The notes under the pieces are model-generated. The model was not told the DNA's origin. It was given only the letters and a program-made list of their open reading frames with translations, and ran no database searches. Positions 43,650 to 54,873 of a DNA stretch of 64,000 bases are shown here, in pieces (positions within the stretch are counted from its first letter, which is position 1; every line of letters starts with the position of its first letter). A program made the position numbers and the translations under genes. The stretch spans positions 59,845,408 to 59,909,407 of the forward strand of contig CM055096.1 in the NCBI GenBank assembly GCA_029204225.1. The letters are read 5' to 3'. The DNA is from Diphasiastrum complanatum. Taxonomy: Eukaryota > Streptophyta > Lycopodiopsida > Lycopodiales > Lycopodiaceae.

Positions 43650-45830
43650 AGTGCAAATCGTGGTATGAGATTTCGAATTTTTTTTGAGGGAAGCATAGTA
43701 TTTAGTTAAAGTGTTATAAAATTATATTATGCAATTAGGATTTTTTGAGAATCCATAAGAACAATTTTTCAGTACCAGTTCAGAATTTTTAAACTAGAAT
43801 TCATTCGGTTGAATTCATATCTTTAGCAAGCAAGAGTTAACCATGGATTTTGGATGAAAATTGTCACAAAGTGAAAACTTGACAAATGGATCATATTTGA
43901 CCTGTTTAGAAGATCCTTATTCCTAGAGTGGATACTCTCTGATCAGAAGGGAATAAGAAGCTTATTACTAAACAAAAAGCATTGATAATGTGATAATAAA
44001 CTATGTTTAATCCTTTTTGTTAAATCACAAACTCATGAGTGGTTTATTGATATCCATCAGAAATGGTTGTAAAGCATCTAAAAAAATGGATTCTTTAAAT
44101 CTGGTTGTAATGAATATTTTCCTATATGGAATATATATAGGACAATTGGATTGATCAGTTGGATTTCTAGAGAAATTAGATTAGGCGGTTAACTTAAAGG
44201 ATCTTCTTGGAGGGAGAATATGTTGTATTGGACATCAATAATTCTAAACTGAAATTCTAGGATTATAAAAATCTGATTAAGTTAAATTTTGATACCTATG
44301 GTAATGTCGATATAAAAAACCATTCATCTAATATTTTGGGATATTTTGAAAAAAAATTGACATATGATCTGGATCCCAAATTGGCATCTCACAATTTGTA
44401 GCTATTCCTCTCGTATGAACACTTGTTTTTTGTTAATTTCATATGGAATGCTACATGTCAATTTATACAAATAGGATTTCAAAATATAAAAATTGATGAG
44501 TTCAAGAATTTAGATTTTCATAGCCCATTCCATAGTTGCAGTTGCAATTCTTGAATCATGGTTCTCAAAAAATTCCCCATACAATATTGGTACCCTCTAT
44601 GTAATTCAATACTGCAGAAAAACGTTGTATAGGGACTCAAACTACAAACCCTAAACTCAAAAAGGCGTATATTTTAGCCCATTCCATAGTTGCAGTTGCG
44701 ATTCTTGAATCATGGTTCTCAAAAAAATCCCCATACAATATTGGTACCCTCTATGTAATTCAATATTGCAGAAAAAAGTTGTATAGGGACTCAAAATACA
44801 AACCCTAAACTCAAAAAGGCGTAAAATACACGCCTTTTTGAGTTTAGGGTTTGTATTTTGAGAATATACGCCTTTTTGAGTTTAGGGTTTGTATTTTGAG
44901 TCCCTATACAACTTTTTTTTTGCAGTATTGAATTACATAGAGGGTACCAGTACTGTATGGGAGTTTTTTTGAGCAATTTTTTTTTTTTTTATTGAGAGTC
45001 ATTGCGAATCGCGATACCTTGTGAATCACTACAACTATGGCCCATTCTAACTCTCTAATAATTGATAGTGTTGATCTTAGGAGGTTAATAAATTCTAACC
45101 CTTAGTATACATTATCTTACGGTCTAAGGAAAAGTCAGCAAAACTGTAATATGAGGTTGTTCATTGGTACACCTATTATTGTCCAACTTTTTAGATCTTT
45201 AGATGTGTTTCTATAAGCATCTCCTAAGACATTTCTATAGGGACTATGTTAGTTTCTTCAAAAGGTGAGATGAAGTGGATAGAATTTATTGGCTACCTTT
45301 GTGAGTCGTCTATTGCATAGATTTTCGATAAATCTGAAATATGTACAAAGGTGGAACTATGATGATTTAATAGAAAGATTCTATGTGGATTGTTATGAAC
45401 AATCTAGGTCTAGAGAGGAATTGGAAGTTGATCTATTAGGAAATATGATTCATTTGTATAGATAGTATTGGTAAGGATCAACTCTAGTTATATTGAATAG
45501 TTAACCAATTCCAACTTTGTTATGATTTGGATAAGGTTGAAAGTAGATGAAATCTACTGAAAATATGTATTAATCGATCTAATCATGAGTACTAAGATAA
45601 GAAAGAAGTTGGTTGAATGAAAGAAAATTGGTCATGCATAGTAAGATGTTTAGAAGACTCATGTGAGTGGATATGTTTATCCATCATGGAGATTTTTCAG
45701 ATATGTTAATTTATATTTGAGGAATAGTACTTTGATGAAGGAAGTTGAGCTGAGATTTTTAGTTTGATCGGTAAATAACACATAGGTCAGAAGTGTGTTT
45801 ATGTGAAGAATCATAGTGAGATTTTCTCTT
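43650..45830 (-). repeat. Dispersed repeat copy C, with nested fold-back element
   Basis: Diverged relative of copies A and B. Anchors include 43,790-43,980 (compare 32,420-32,590), 45,250-45,330 (compare 33,420-33,500) and 45,580-45,830 (compare the reverse complement of 8,130-8,390). It lies directly 3', on the minus strand, of gypsy integrase and gag remnants, as copy B does with a gag. A 530-bp fold-back element is inserted at 44,521-45,050. Confidence 0.65.
44521..45050. repeat. Fold-back (MITE-like) element with internal duplication
   Basis: A 154-bp unit starting TAGCCCATTCCATAGTTGCA (44,521) is repeated from 44,675. The second unit is followed by its reverse complement (44,830-45,050), so the RNA or DNA can form a long hairpin centred near 44,830. 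In the right arm a 41-bp piece, CGCCTTTTTGAGTTTAGGGT and onwards, is itself duplicated. The ends share CCATAGTTGYAGT in inverted orientation. There is no coding capacity, and the target duplication is unclear (possibly TA). Confidence 0.8.
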
Positions 45831-45839
45831 GGTGCTTGT

Positions 45840-47125
45840 TATTGGGTTTATTTGGCATACTCAACCCAATTTGGTAAGACGGTCGACGACTATCCAAATT
45901 GCGTCATTCAGTTTATTTGTCCGTGGTAACCAAACCACAAAATCCATGGAAATACTATCCCATCTCTTATCTGGGATATCCAATGGATGTAACAATCCAC
46001 CAACCTTAAGGCGTTGGCATTGGTCACACTTGACCATGTAGATTTGATAAAGGGTTTAAGTTTTGGCCAATAAAAATCCCTTCGTACCAAATCTAGAGTA
46101 CAATGTATGCATGGATGCCCCACACATGGTGAGTCATGCATTCATAAATAATTTTTCTTTTTATAGCTTTCACATCGGGCACACAAATCTTTCCTTTTAT
46201 GAACAACAGTCCATTACGGATTGAGAAGTCATCAACACTCTTTTATCCTTTTTCCCAGACTGCTTTTCTTTCTTCCTTCGTTTCATCTTCGTGGAGCACC
46301 AAGGAATGTTGCATGAGTTCACCATTTCCAACAATTGTAATTTGTATTTTCGCTATGAGTGAGTTGATCAGTGTCTCGCTCGTTGGCGGCCTGCCACTCC
46401 TCTCACGAATCAACTATGTTCTGCTTGTTGGCATACTTTCATCCATAGCTCATATTGCTTGAATGCGACTATTTCTTTTTCTGTATCACTTATCTAAATT
46501 TGTTCACTCTATTTGTTATCTATCTAGGGACACTGTAAGGTCACTAAATAATAGTTTAAAAGACACACTTAGTCCTAAACTGTTAGCTAGTTGGCCTCTT
46601 GCCTATCCACATCTCATATGGTATTTTGTTCTCCGTGTCTTCCAACGTGTGGAGGACATTATGGTTGCACTCATTTTGGTAATCTGCAGGCAATCCATAA
46701 ATGAATTGAAACTGGGCCAATTTCCTATCGAAGAGCAACACCTTGGCCAAAAAATCTAAGAACTCTTGGACATACGTGTCTAGCTCTGGATTGCCCATTC
46801 GGTAGTTAATGAAGCGAATGTATATTTCTGAATCATCAATCATGACAAAAGCCTTACAGAATTCCTCTAGAAATCCAGCCCATGTTGCCAGTTTCAAAGG
46901 GAGCTCCCTCCACTAGGCAGAGGCTTTACCCTCTAGAAACAATAATACAGAAGAAATTCGCTTCTCCTTTGGTACGTTGTGTAAGCTAAAGTAGCTAGTC
47001 CAACGATTTATCCAGTCTTCGACAACTTCAGGGTTCTTAAATTTCTTTTCACCAGTAAAGACATCCGGTTGGTAGCCTAAGTTGTTAGAATTAAGAATTT
47101 GTAGTTGATTAAACAAGTTTTGCAT
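45840..47125 (-). pseudogene. Decayed Ty3/gypsy element: gag and integrase remnants
   Basis: On the minus strand, 47,125-46,913 carries YQPDVFTGEKKFKNPEVVED and a TSYFSLHNVPKEKRISSVLL segment. The next block, 46,897-46,583, carries WAGFLEEFCKAFV, DTYVQEFLDFLAK and FIYGLPADYQNE. Together these are a gypsy-type gag. At 46,141-45,908 the integrase zinc-finger region follows: HDSPCVGHPCIHCTLDLVRR and DFYWPKLKPFIK, then in shifted frames the start of the core. Protease, RT and RNase H are deleted between them. Repeat copy C follows directly. Confidence 0.8.
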
Positions 47126-47129
47126 TTGA

Positions 47130-47830
47130 TTATCACGTTGTTTATTACTTTTGATGAAGTTTCAAAATCGCTTTGCTCAAGGTGTGAAGCAGTGAATTAG
47201 CATCAAGCGGGTCACCCCCATCAGGTGAATTTCTAGGGAAGCGTGAAAATTGTTGCCCATAACGAGAACTTCTTCATTTTCTATTCCTAGGAAAAACGAA
47301 ACTTTTTTCCATTAATTACAAGCTTATTCCAGGTTTAACTGCATGTATAAGAGTAGTATTCATGAAAATGCCATTTTTATAAAAATTATATGCTTTTAAA
47401 AATTACACCAATAAACTTGTAACTCGTAGGCAAATTATCAAAATGATAATTCCATGCAAAACAAAACTTTGCTTTACTCTTTGCTAAACTACACTAAAAA
47501 TGTCATAAACCAATCAACTGAAAAGCCTTTATGAATTTAAAGAAATTACTAGAAAAAATAAGGTTGACTAAATAATTAACCCGGATATTGATTTCAAGCG
47601 CAAAATGAGATACCCAAGTGAATTGCAAATTACTCCGCGTTCAAAATCGATATCAGGGAATCAAGTATCGGTTTTGAGTGTAGATGTCCATGTAAATGAA
47701 AAAGAAAATCATTGTGCACGCTCGAAAGTGATACCCAAGCAATATCGATTTCAGGCGTAGAGGCAGACAATGAGATTATACAATACAAAGAGTGCGTTCA
47801 AAAACGATTTTAGGCGTAGAAATCACAAAA
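47130..47830. other. Non-coding spacer
   Basis: No gene is recognised. Several loose copies of a CGATTTCAGGCGTAGA-like phrase occur at 47,590-47,820, suggesting a degenerate repeat. Confidence 0.4.
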
Positions 47831-47833
47831 AAT

Positions 47834-49420
47834 TCATGAAAATGCGTGGCAAAAGCATCTAGGGTTTCCATAGCTCCACCATATCAACGTGCAGGGCGGA
47901 AGTGAGTGCAGCGCGATAATAGAGCCTTGCAACATTGATATGATCATCTTGCGTCCGCAAGGGTTTATTGATGTCAAGGGGGGTAACCCTCGATCCCAAA
48001 AACCTCTGAGTTCTGCCAGAAATGCCACCAGGCCGCAATTATCTGCAAAGTATCTGACGTCGCGATCAGGATTGCCATGGTGCTTCTGGTAGAATACTCG
48101 GCAGTTGGTGACCATGTCTTCGGCTAAGTTGCCGGTATCCACGCCTGTGAGCTTAGGCCAAAAGATTCTGTTCTTGACCTTGGTGGTAGAAAACGGTTCT
48201 CGCCTCGCTACTGGATAGTAATAAGAATTGGTGTGCATGTAGGAGGGAGCTTCGAGATACCGTGCCATTGAGGTCTTACTTTGCAAGAAGAGCTGATGAC
48301 GCCAGAGAGGTTGTGGATCCAGGAGTTTGACTACTGCTTTATGTGTTTGACACTGGTCCAAATCTGGCAGTATGTAGCCACCTCGCTCTTTCGTTGTTGG
48401 ATACTTCTTTGCAAACTCCTGAGAGGCGCGCAACTCCATGCTTGGTTATGTGGGCATGATTCTGTGTTGGATGGTTGGGGCTTCAGAGGCAATCTCGTGT
48501 TCGGTTTGTGGATCGGGATCAGGAGATAGAGGAGGCGAGGGATTAGCTTCTGCAATTCTTTGTGACTCAGGAGAAAATTGTCATGGAATGAAGGTTGGGT
48601 TAGTGGTGTCGAGGGGGTTAGAAGCGGTGGAAGGGAAAAGAAAATGTTGGGAGCTGGTACTCCCAGAGCCTGATGGATTGGTTGGTGTTTGAGCTCCTTG
48701 CCCCAGGGGTTGGCCTTAAAATGCGGAGCCTTGAGTGACAGGAGGAGGCTGTTGAAATCCTGCTCCATCTCCACCATCTAGTCCATCAAAGTGGTGCCCC
48801 GAATCATGGCATTGGGCGTGCTCTGCATGAACCGATGGTGTCGACTGGGCAGCAGTCTTTAAGCGTTCTTCTAGGGTGGCTATGTGCTGGTTTAGGGCCT
48901 CGATGGAAGCAATGTATGATTGTTGTAATTTTGAGTGTTGCTCTGTCATGGCTTTTAGCTTTTGTCAGCGTTTGATAGGCCACCACTGGAATGGCAGTTC
49001 CCTCATGAATAGATGGTGGTGCGAAGTCGTTGAAGTCCACCATTTCCAACTGTTCCTTCATAGCGGAACGTGTTGCTTGTGAATCTGCTACAGCCTCATC
49101 CTTCTCGGCTTTGAGGGTATCGATGGTTTGTTGCATGTTGGATACCTTCAGTTGGAGTTGGTTCTGGAGATGGAGTAGCACCTGTTGTTGTTGTTGTTGA
49201 TTGTAATTCGTGAGGTTCTAGATCTGCAGCTGTTGTTGTTTGTTTTCCTCCTCCAGCCTTGCTTTTTCTTTCTGAAGGTCCGCCTTAGCACCATCGTCAA
49301 ATTGCCGCATAGTATACTGTCCCCCTAGGGTGCCGAATAGATTGTATTGGAGCTCATTCACCAACCATACCGCTTTTTGGACTGTAAGGGGTAACTGCTC
49401 CCAAGGACCAATGTCAGGGA
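47834..49420 (-). pseudogene. Unrecognised minus-strand frames, 3' half (split by copia)
   Basis: These frames follow on from 56.6-55.6 kb when the inserted copia element is removed. Reading leftward: DIGPWEQLPLTVQKAVWLVN to a glutamate/glutamine coiled coil (KADLQKEKARLEEENKQQQL) at 49,420-49,218; a second coiled coil with LQNQLQLKVSNMQQTIDTLK at 49,181-49,000; then IASIEALNQHIATLEERLK; a proline-rich piece at 48,777-48,331; and a segment with RREPFSTTKVKNRIFWPKL and FADNCGLVAFLAELRGFWDR at 48,440-47,834. The pieces lie in different frames. I recognise no domain; a gag-like product of a large retroelement is one possibility, a decayed host gene another. Confidence 0.4.
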
Positions 49421-50124
49421 TGTTGATTTTCACACGTGTGGACTGTCCACTACATGTACTTGTGATCTCCTAAGGTGTGTAGATGCACCAAGATCAAGAC
49501 TAGATTGAGATTCAAGATCAATCTTGAATCCTATGGCAAAAACACACTACTACATGCATTTAATCACTTCCAACTCTCACTCACACGTGTGGGAAGTATT
49601 CAAAAAATAATCTAAGTAAAAACAAGCTGCTCTCCTCGGGTAGAGAGAGAAAATGCATCAAGAGCTCTCGGGTAGAGAGAGAAAGCTAGAAATCCAAAAA
49701 CTCACAAAATCCATGAAATCACCAAATCAATTGATTTCAAAATGAGGAGTACAATGATACTAGTAGGTCCACGAGCTACCACTATGCTTAACTATGATTG
49801 GACCACATTTTGTCACCTCTTGATCCTATTGGATCATTGATCTATGCACCTCTTAATTCTATTAGACTATATTCAAGCACACCTCTATATCCTATTGGAC
49901 CTCTTGGAATTCATCAAACAAAAACTTTACACTTGTCTACACTCTAATTAGCAAGTGTTTAGCCTCTTACTCTATTTTGGCTCAATAGTGGCATTACAAG
50001 TGGAAATGCATAATTTGCCATCTATGCCAAATTTATTCCTATCAACATCCTACACCTAGATGCTTGATGTGAAAAACATAAGACCCCTATATCTAACATA
50101 GATAATCTTTTTCAATTCTTCACA
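49421..50124 (-). repeat. Copia 3' LTR
   Basis: On the + strand it runs from TGTTGATTTTCACACGTGTG to AATTCTTCACA. The palindrome CACACGTGTG, which contains the G-box CACGTG, occurs at 49,431-49,440 and 49,582-49,591. The phrase CTCGGGTAGAGAGAGAAA occurs twice near 49,637 and 49,665. Confidence 0.95.
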
Positions 50125-50140
50125 CTCCTCCTAAAAAATT
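50125..50140 (-). promoter_or_regulatory. Copia polypurine tract
   Basis: On the minus strand the sequence next to the 3' LTR is TTTTTTAGGAGGAG, purine-rich at the LTR junction and overlapping the end of the pol frame region. Confidence 0.75.
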
Positions 50141-50142
50141 AT

Positions 50143-53100
50143 CTATGAAGATTTGAGCATTGATCTTGATATATCTCCAAGATTAGATCTATGCTTGATG
50201 AAAGCACTTTTGCTCAAAGGCTTGGTGAGTAGATCGGCAATACAAGAGGACGAGTTGACATGCTCCAAATAGATTTCTCCTCCAATAAGCTTTTCTCTCA
50301 CAAAATGGTGTGCCACTTCTATGTGCTTGCTTCTTGCATGAAATATGGGATTATTGGCAAGAGCTTGGGCCGAGATGTTATCACACTTGATCATTGGTAG
50401 ATCATCCTCCTTGATGCACTTTAGTTCCATTAATAACCTCTTGATCCAAAGCACTTCTTTGGTAGTTGTAGTGAGTGCTTTGTACTCGACCTCACATGAA
50501 GAGAGAGATATAGTATCTTGCTTTTTGGAAAGCCAAGATATTAGATTGCCTCCAAGAAAGATAGTGTATGCACTAATAGACTTTCGATCCATTTTGTCAC
50601 TTGCAAAGTCCGAATCCGAGTAGCCAATAATGGATAGATCTTCACTTTTATAGAGTAGACCATAATCACAAGATGAAGATACATATCTTAAAATCCTCTT
50701 GGCCATCTTCCAATGATGGATCTTAGGTTCTTGCATAAATTGACTCAATTTGTGCACACAAAAACTAAGATCGGGCCTAGTAATGGTAAGCCAAATCAAG
50801 GAGCCTACAAGACTCCTAAAAAGTGTGATGTCCTCAAAGGATCTTTCATCACCTTTATTAGGATCTTTTACAATTTGCTCCATTGGAGTATCTATGCTCT
50901 TAGAATTTTCCATATGGAATTTTTTCAACATAGAGTGAGCATATCTAGATTGGCATATAAAGACATGATTTTCATAAAAATCAATTTCTAGGCCTAGGAT
51001 GTAATGTATCTCTCCTAGATCTTGCATTTTAAACTCACATCCAAGTGCTAGCTTGGTTTCATCAACTAGCTTGATACAACTTCCACAAAGAATAATGTCA
51101 TCAACATAAATTAGAAGAATGACAATATTGCTATCAACAAACTTTAGATACATGGAAGGATCATAGTCACTAAGAGTAAATCCTAGTGAGATAAGGAAAG
51201 AGTTAAGTCTTGAATACCATGATCTTGGTGCTTGCTTGAGTCCATAAAGACTTTTGAAGAGCAAGCACACTTTGGACTCATCCTTGATGAATCCTTGAGG
51301 TTGTTCCATATAGATCTCCTCCTCAAGATAACCATTTAGAAAAGCATTGGATACATCTAATTGGAACACCTTCCACTTGAAAAAACAAGCAAGAGAAATA
51401 AGAATTCTTATTGTCACCGTCTTTGCAACGGGTGCAAAGGTCTCCTCATAATCAAGACCATGGATTTGAGCAAATCCTTTGGCACATAATCTTGCTCTAT
51501 GCTTGTTGATGGTGCCATCATGATTGAACTTGATCCGAAATACCCACTTGCAACCAATCACATGCTTGTTGGAAGGAGGATCCACAAGCTCCCAAGTATT
51601 GTTGGTGATCAATGCATCATACTCTTGCTTCATGGCATCATACCACTCCTTGGTATTGAGTGCCTCTTGTACATTCTTTGGCTCTTCATGAGAGACATAA
51701 AAAACATAATTAGTGGAATCAAGATCCACTTGTTTGCCTTTGTCAACATATGAGAGCCTCTTAGGCTCGGATCTATCTCTCATGGATCTTCTTGGTGAAA
51801 AAATCCGAGGAGAGTCTTCTTCAAATCTCGACCCCATCACATCATGATTGTCTTCAAAATCAATAATTGATGATGCATTCATAGATTTCTTGATCTCGGC
51901 CTCTTCAAATGATGAGTGTTGATCTTCATGAAAGACAACATCTCTACTTTCAATAACTTGAGAAGTAGAGAGTATAAAGACTCTATAGGCCTTCTTGGTG
52001 GATGAGTATCCAACCATGATCCCTTTGCATGCACTAGGATCTTCCTTCTTCCTTGTTTCCAAGGGAATATGGACAAAGCATAAGCATCCCAAAACTCTAA
52101 GGTGATCAACCTTAGGCTTCTTAAAAAATAAGATTTCATATGGTGACTTTCCTCCAAGAGCTGTATGTGGGAGCCTATTGCAAAGATAATTTGCACAATT
52201 AATGGCTTCTCTCCAAAAATCTTTGGGCAAAGATGCCTCAATTCTCATAGATTTTGCACATTCACATAGAGATCTATTCTTTCTCTCAGCCACTCCATTT
52301 TGAGATGGAGAGTAGGCACAAGAAAACTCTCTTTTAATGCCTTCAAGCTCACAAAAGTCTTGAAATTTATTGGAGATATATTCACCACCTCCATCACTTC
52401 TAAGAGCTTTAATCTTGAATGAGAATTGCTTCTCTACATAAGCTTTGAAAATAAGGAAATGATCAAACACCATAGATTTTGAAGCAAGAAGATATATCCA
52501 AGTGAATCTTGTGTAATCATCAATGAAAGTAACAAAACAAGTGGCTCCTCCCTTGCTTGTAGTTGATGAGAAATGCACATCCGAGTGGATTAACTCCAAA
52601 GGATGCTTGCTTTTGATAGAAGATCTTGTAAATGGCTTTTTGTGAGATTTAGCAATAGCACAAGCCTCACAAGGCTTGATCTTCTTGGAGAATGACTTTG
52701 GCAAGCCAATAGCTTTGGATTCTTTGATCATAGAGAGCATGGATTTGTAGTTGGGATGTCCCAACCTCCTATGCCATAATTCCTCCATAGAGAGCTTGTT
52801 CACAAGAGCAACATTACAAGCATTCACATACTCATTTGGATCTAGTTTATAGATGCCACCAAATCTAGATCCTAATGCAAGTATCTCATCATTCTTCTTG
52901 ATAGTGCAAGTATCAACATTGAATTTTACATCGAGGCCATTATCAAGCAATTGGCCAACACTAATAAGATTCTTGGTAAGCTTAGGTACATAAAGAACTC
53001 TAGAGAGAGAAAGAACTTTAGAGGATGCAAGCTTCAAGGGAATGTTCCCTATGCCTTCAATAGGACATTCAAAATCATTTGCAATGTATATTGATTTCTT

Positions 53101-54132
53101 CACTCCATCATAAGGTGCAATAGAAGAGAAAGAGTCCTTGGAGCTACACATATGTGAAGAGGCTCCACTATCAATATACCATAGGCCGTCCTTCTTGAAA
53201 GGAGTAGATGAGAAACTAGAGACCATAAGAGATCCCTCTCCATCACTTGCAATAGTGTCTTCCTTCTCATTGGTAATATTGGCTTGCTTGAGTTGATTCT
53301 TCTTTTTGAAGCAATTGGTGGCATAATGACCTTTCTTGCCACAATAAAAGCACTTGATCTTTTTCTTCTTCTTGAGCTTGGATGATGAAGCATTAGAGGA
53401 ATCATCTTCCTCCTCATCTTTGTCTTTGGATTTGACTTTGTCCTTGCTTGAGGATTGTTGATGTTGGTTCTTGCTCCTCTCTTTGTGCTTATCCTTGGCA
53501 AAAAGAGCTTTGCCATCATTATGAGTGAGAGAAAGCTTGTCCATCCTCAAGAGCTTATACTCTTGTCTTGATTCTTCTAAAATTAGCACACTTTGGAGAG
53601 CCTCCAAACTTGGTAGCTCCTCCTTAATGGCATGGGATTGGACAAGATTATCAAATTCACTTCTCAAGCCATTGAGAATGACTTGAACTAGCTCATTTTG
53701 ATTGATGGAATCACCAATACAAGCAAGCTCTCTATGAATATCTTTTACTCTCAAAACATAACTAGATGCACTCTCATCACTCTTTTGGCTACTTTGAAAG
53801 ATTTGATTCCTAAGAGTGAGAAGCCTAGAGGTATTCTTAGCCTCATAGATAGTCTTGAGACAATCCCAAGCTTCTTTGGCTGTTGTACAAGTACCTATCT
53901 CCCTCAATATCTCATTAGAGACATTCATCTTAATGTAGTGGAGAGCCATCCTAGCTCTCTTTTTGTATTTTTGAACCTCTTGAAGAACTTGTGGTTCTTC
54001 TTCAAGGCCAAGAACTATGTCCATCACGTCTTGAAGGATCAAGATGGACTCCATCCTCATTTTCCAAATTGAATAATTTGAAGTGGTCAATCTTTCACTT
54101 GGTTCCAACAAGGATGAACCCATTGAAGACAT
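50143..54132 (-). CDS. Copia gag-pol polyprotein, intact, 1,329 aa
   Basis: I start at the first in-frame ATG (54,132, MSSMGSSLLEPSERLTTSNY); the open frame extends 18 codons further upstream to a TTG. Order: gag with LTTSNYSIWKMRMESIL (about 15-190); CCHC knuckle CFYCGKKGHYATNC (about 261-274); aspartic protease DSGAS (about 321); integrase zinc finger WHRRLGHPNY..CEAC (about 453-491) and catalytic Asp 518, Asp 580 and Glu 616 with the 35-residue spacing; the GKSPYE and FLGY-like regions; RT with KHRARLCAKGFAQ, QLDVSNAFLNG and YVDD (about 1009-1012); RNase H with YSDSDFASDKMDRKS, LSSCEVEYKAL, KCDN and HARSKHIEVAHHFVREK (about 1170-1307). No stop or frameshift occurs. The order PR-IN-RT-RH is diagnostic of Ty1/copia. 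It is probably translated as one polyprotein and cleaved by its own protease. Confidence 0.97.
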   Translation of the reverse strand: MSSMGSSLLEPSERLTTSNYSIWKMRMESILILQDVMDIVLGLEEEPQVLQEVQKYKKRARMALHYIKMNVSNEILREIGTCTTAKEAWDCLKTIYEAKNTSRLLTLRNQIFQSSQKSDESASSYVLRVKDIHRELACIGDSINQNELVQVILNGLRSEFDNLVQSHAIKEELPSLEALQSVLILEESRQEYKLLRMDKLSLTHNDGKALFAKDKHKERSKNQHQQSSSKDKVKSKDKDEEEDDSSNASSSKLKKKKKIKCFYCGKKGHYATNCFKKKNQLKQANITNEKEDTIASDGEGSLMVSSFSSTPFKKDGLWYIDSGASSHMCSSKDSFSSIAPYDGVKKSIYIANDFECPIEGIGNIPLKLASSKVLSLSRVLYVPKLTKNLISVGQLLDNGLDVKFNVDTCTIKKNDEILALGSRFGGIYKLDPNEYVNACNVALVNKLSMEELWHRRLGHPNYKSMLSMIKESKAIGLPKSFSKKIKPCEACAIAKSHKKPFTRSSIKSKHPLELIHSDVHFSSTTSKGGATCFVTFIDDYTRFTWIYLLASKSMVFDHFLIFKAYVEKQFSFKIKALRSDGGGEYISNKFQDFCELEGIKREFSCAYSPSQNGVAERKNRSLCECAKSMRIEASLPKDFWREAINCANYLCNRLPHTALGGKSPYEILFFKKPKVDHLRVLGCLCFVHIPLETRKKEDPSACKGIMVGYSSTKKAYRVFILSTSQVIESRDVVFHEDQHSSFEEAEIKKSMNASSIIDFEDNHDVMGSRFEEDSPRIFSPRRSMRDRSEPKRLSYVDKGKQVDLDSTNYVFYVSHEEPKNVQEALNTKEWYDAMKQEYDALITNNTWELVDPPSNKHVIGCKWVFRIKFNHDGTINKHRARLCAKGFAQIHGLDYEETFAPVAKTVTIRILISLACFFKWKVFQLDVSNAFLNGYLEEEIYMEQPQGFIKDESKVCLLFKSLYGLKQAPRSWYSRLNSFLISLGFTLSDYDPSMYLKFVDSNIVILLIYVDDIILCGSCIKLVDETKLALGCEFKMQDLGEIHYILGLEIDFYENHVFICQSRYAHSMLKKFHMENSKSIDTPMEQIVKDPNKGDERSFEDITLFRSLVGSLIWLTITRPDLSFCVHKLSQFMQEPKIHHWKMAKRILRYVSSSCDYGLLYKSEDLSIIGYSDSDFASDKMDRKSISAYTIFLGGNLISWLSKKQDTISLSSCEVEYKALTTTTKEVLWIKRLLMELKCIKEDDLPMIKCDNISAQALANNPIFHARSKHIEVAHHFVREKLIGGEIYLEHVNSSSCIADLLTKPLSKSAFIKHRSNLGDISRSMLKSS

Positions 54133-54860
54133 TTGAAGTGAAGAAAACTCAGATGATGAACAATAAATGTTGTTACACACTTTCAATAGGATCCAATAAT
54201 TGAGTACTATCTCCTCCTATGAAAGATCTTACAACAATTTGTGAATTGATTCTCACTAGCTACACAAATCTCTCTAAAACAAGATCTATTTCACATCAAA
54301 TGATGGAGTATAGGCAAAGTTAGGACCCAACACTCTTAGCACGTGTGAAATACACTAAGAAACCAAATTTGACTCAAATACAATGATATTGCATGAAACA
54401 AAATGGCTAAGATCTCAAAACAGTGCCTAGATCACTTATAGATGAGATTGGCAAGCATACAACTGTGATTTTGGATCAACCAAGCAATCTCTTGACCAAA
54501 CCAAATGTGTCCACCCAGGTCTAGGTGCCCTACCTAACCCTCTTCAAAAGCTTATAACTTTTGATTGGCTCAACCAAATGGAATGAAACTGATTGCAACA
54601 GAAACTAGACAAAAGCTATCAAGCAAGATAAATGGATCAAACATGAGAGAGAACTTCCAAACTGAAATTGGATGTTCCTCACACGTGTCTGAGCACCTGA
54701 TTCCGTACAGTACCAGGTCAGACCCAATCAATGTCCTTTTGATCTCTTTTGATCCAAGATTGAACAAGATAGCTAGGAAAATGGGCCTTGACAATTTCTA
54801 GCTCAAGATTGATGAAATTTTTTCACTTAGATGGATCAAAATGCATGGTAACCTCAGGTA

Positions 54861-54873
54861 GGCTCTGATACCA
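54861..54873 (-). promoter_or_regulatory. Copia primer-binding site
   Basis: The minus strand reads TGGTATCAGAGCC directly after the 5' LTR end, the initiator-Met tRNA complement. Confidence 0.93.

Noticed and set aside
54133-54186. An 18-codon N-terminal extension of the copia polyprotein
   Set aside because: The upstream start would be TTG; the first ATG at 54,132 is the likelier start.
50345-54203. Plus-strand frames of 60-124 codons across the copia element
   Set aside because: They are antisense shadows of the intact minus-strand gag-pol.
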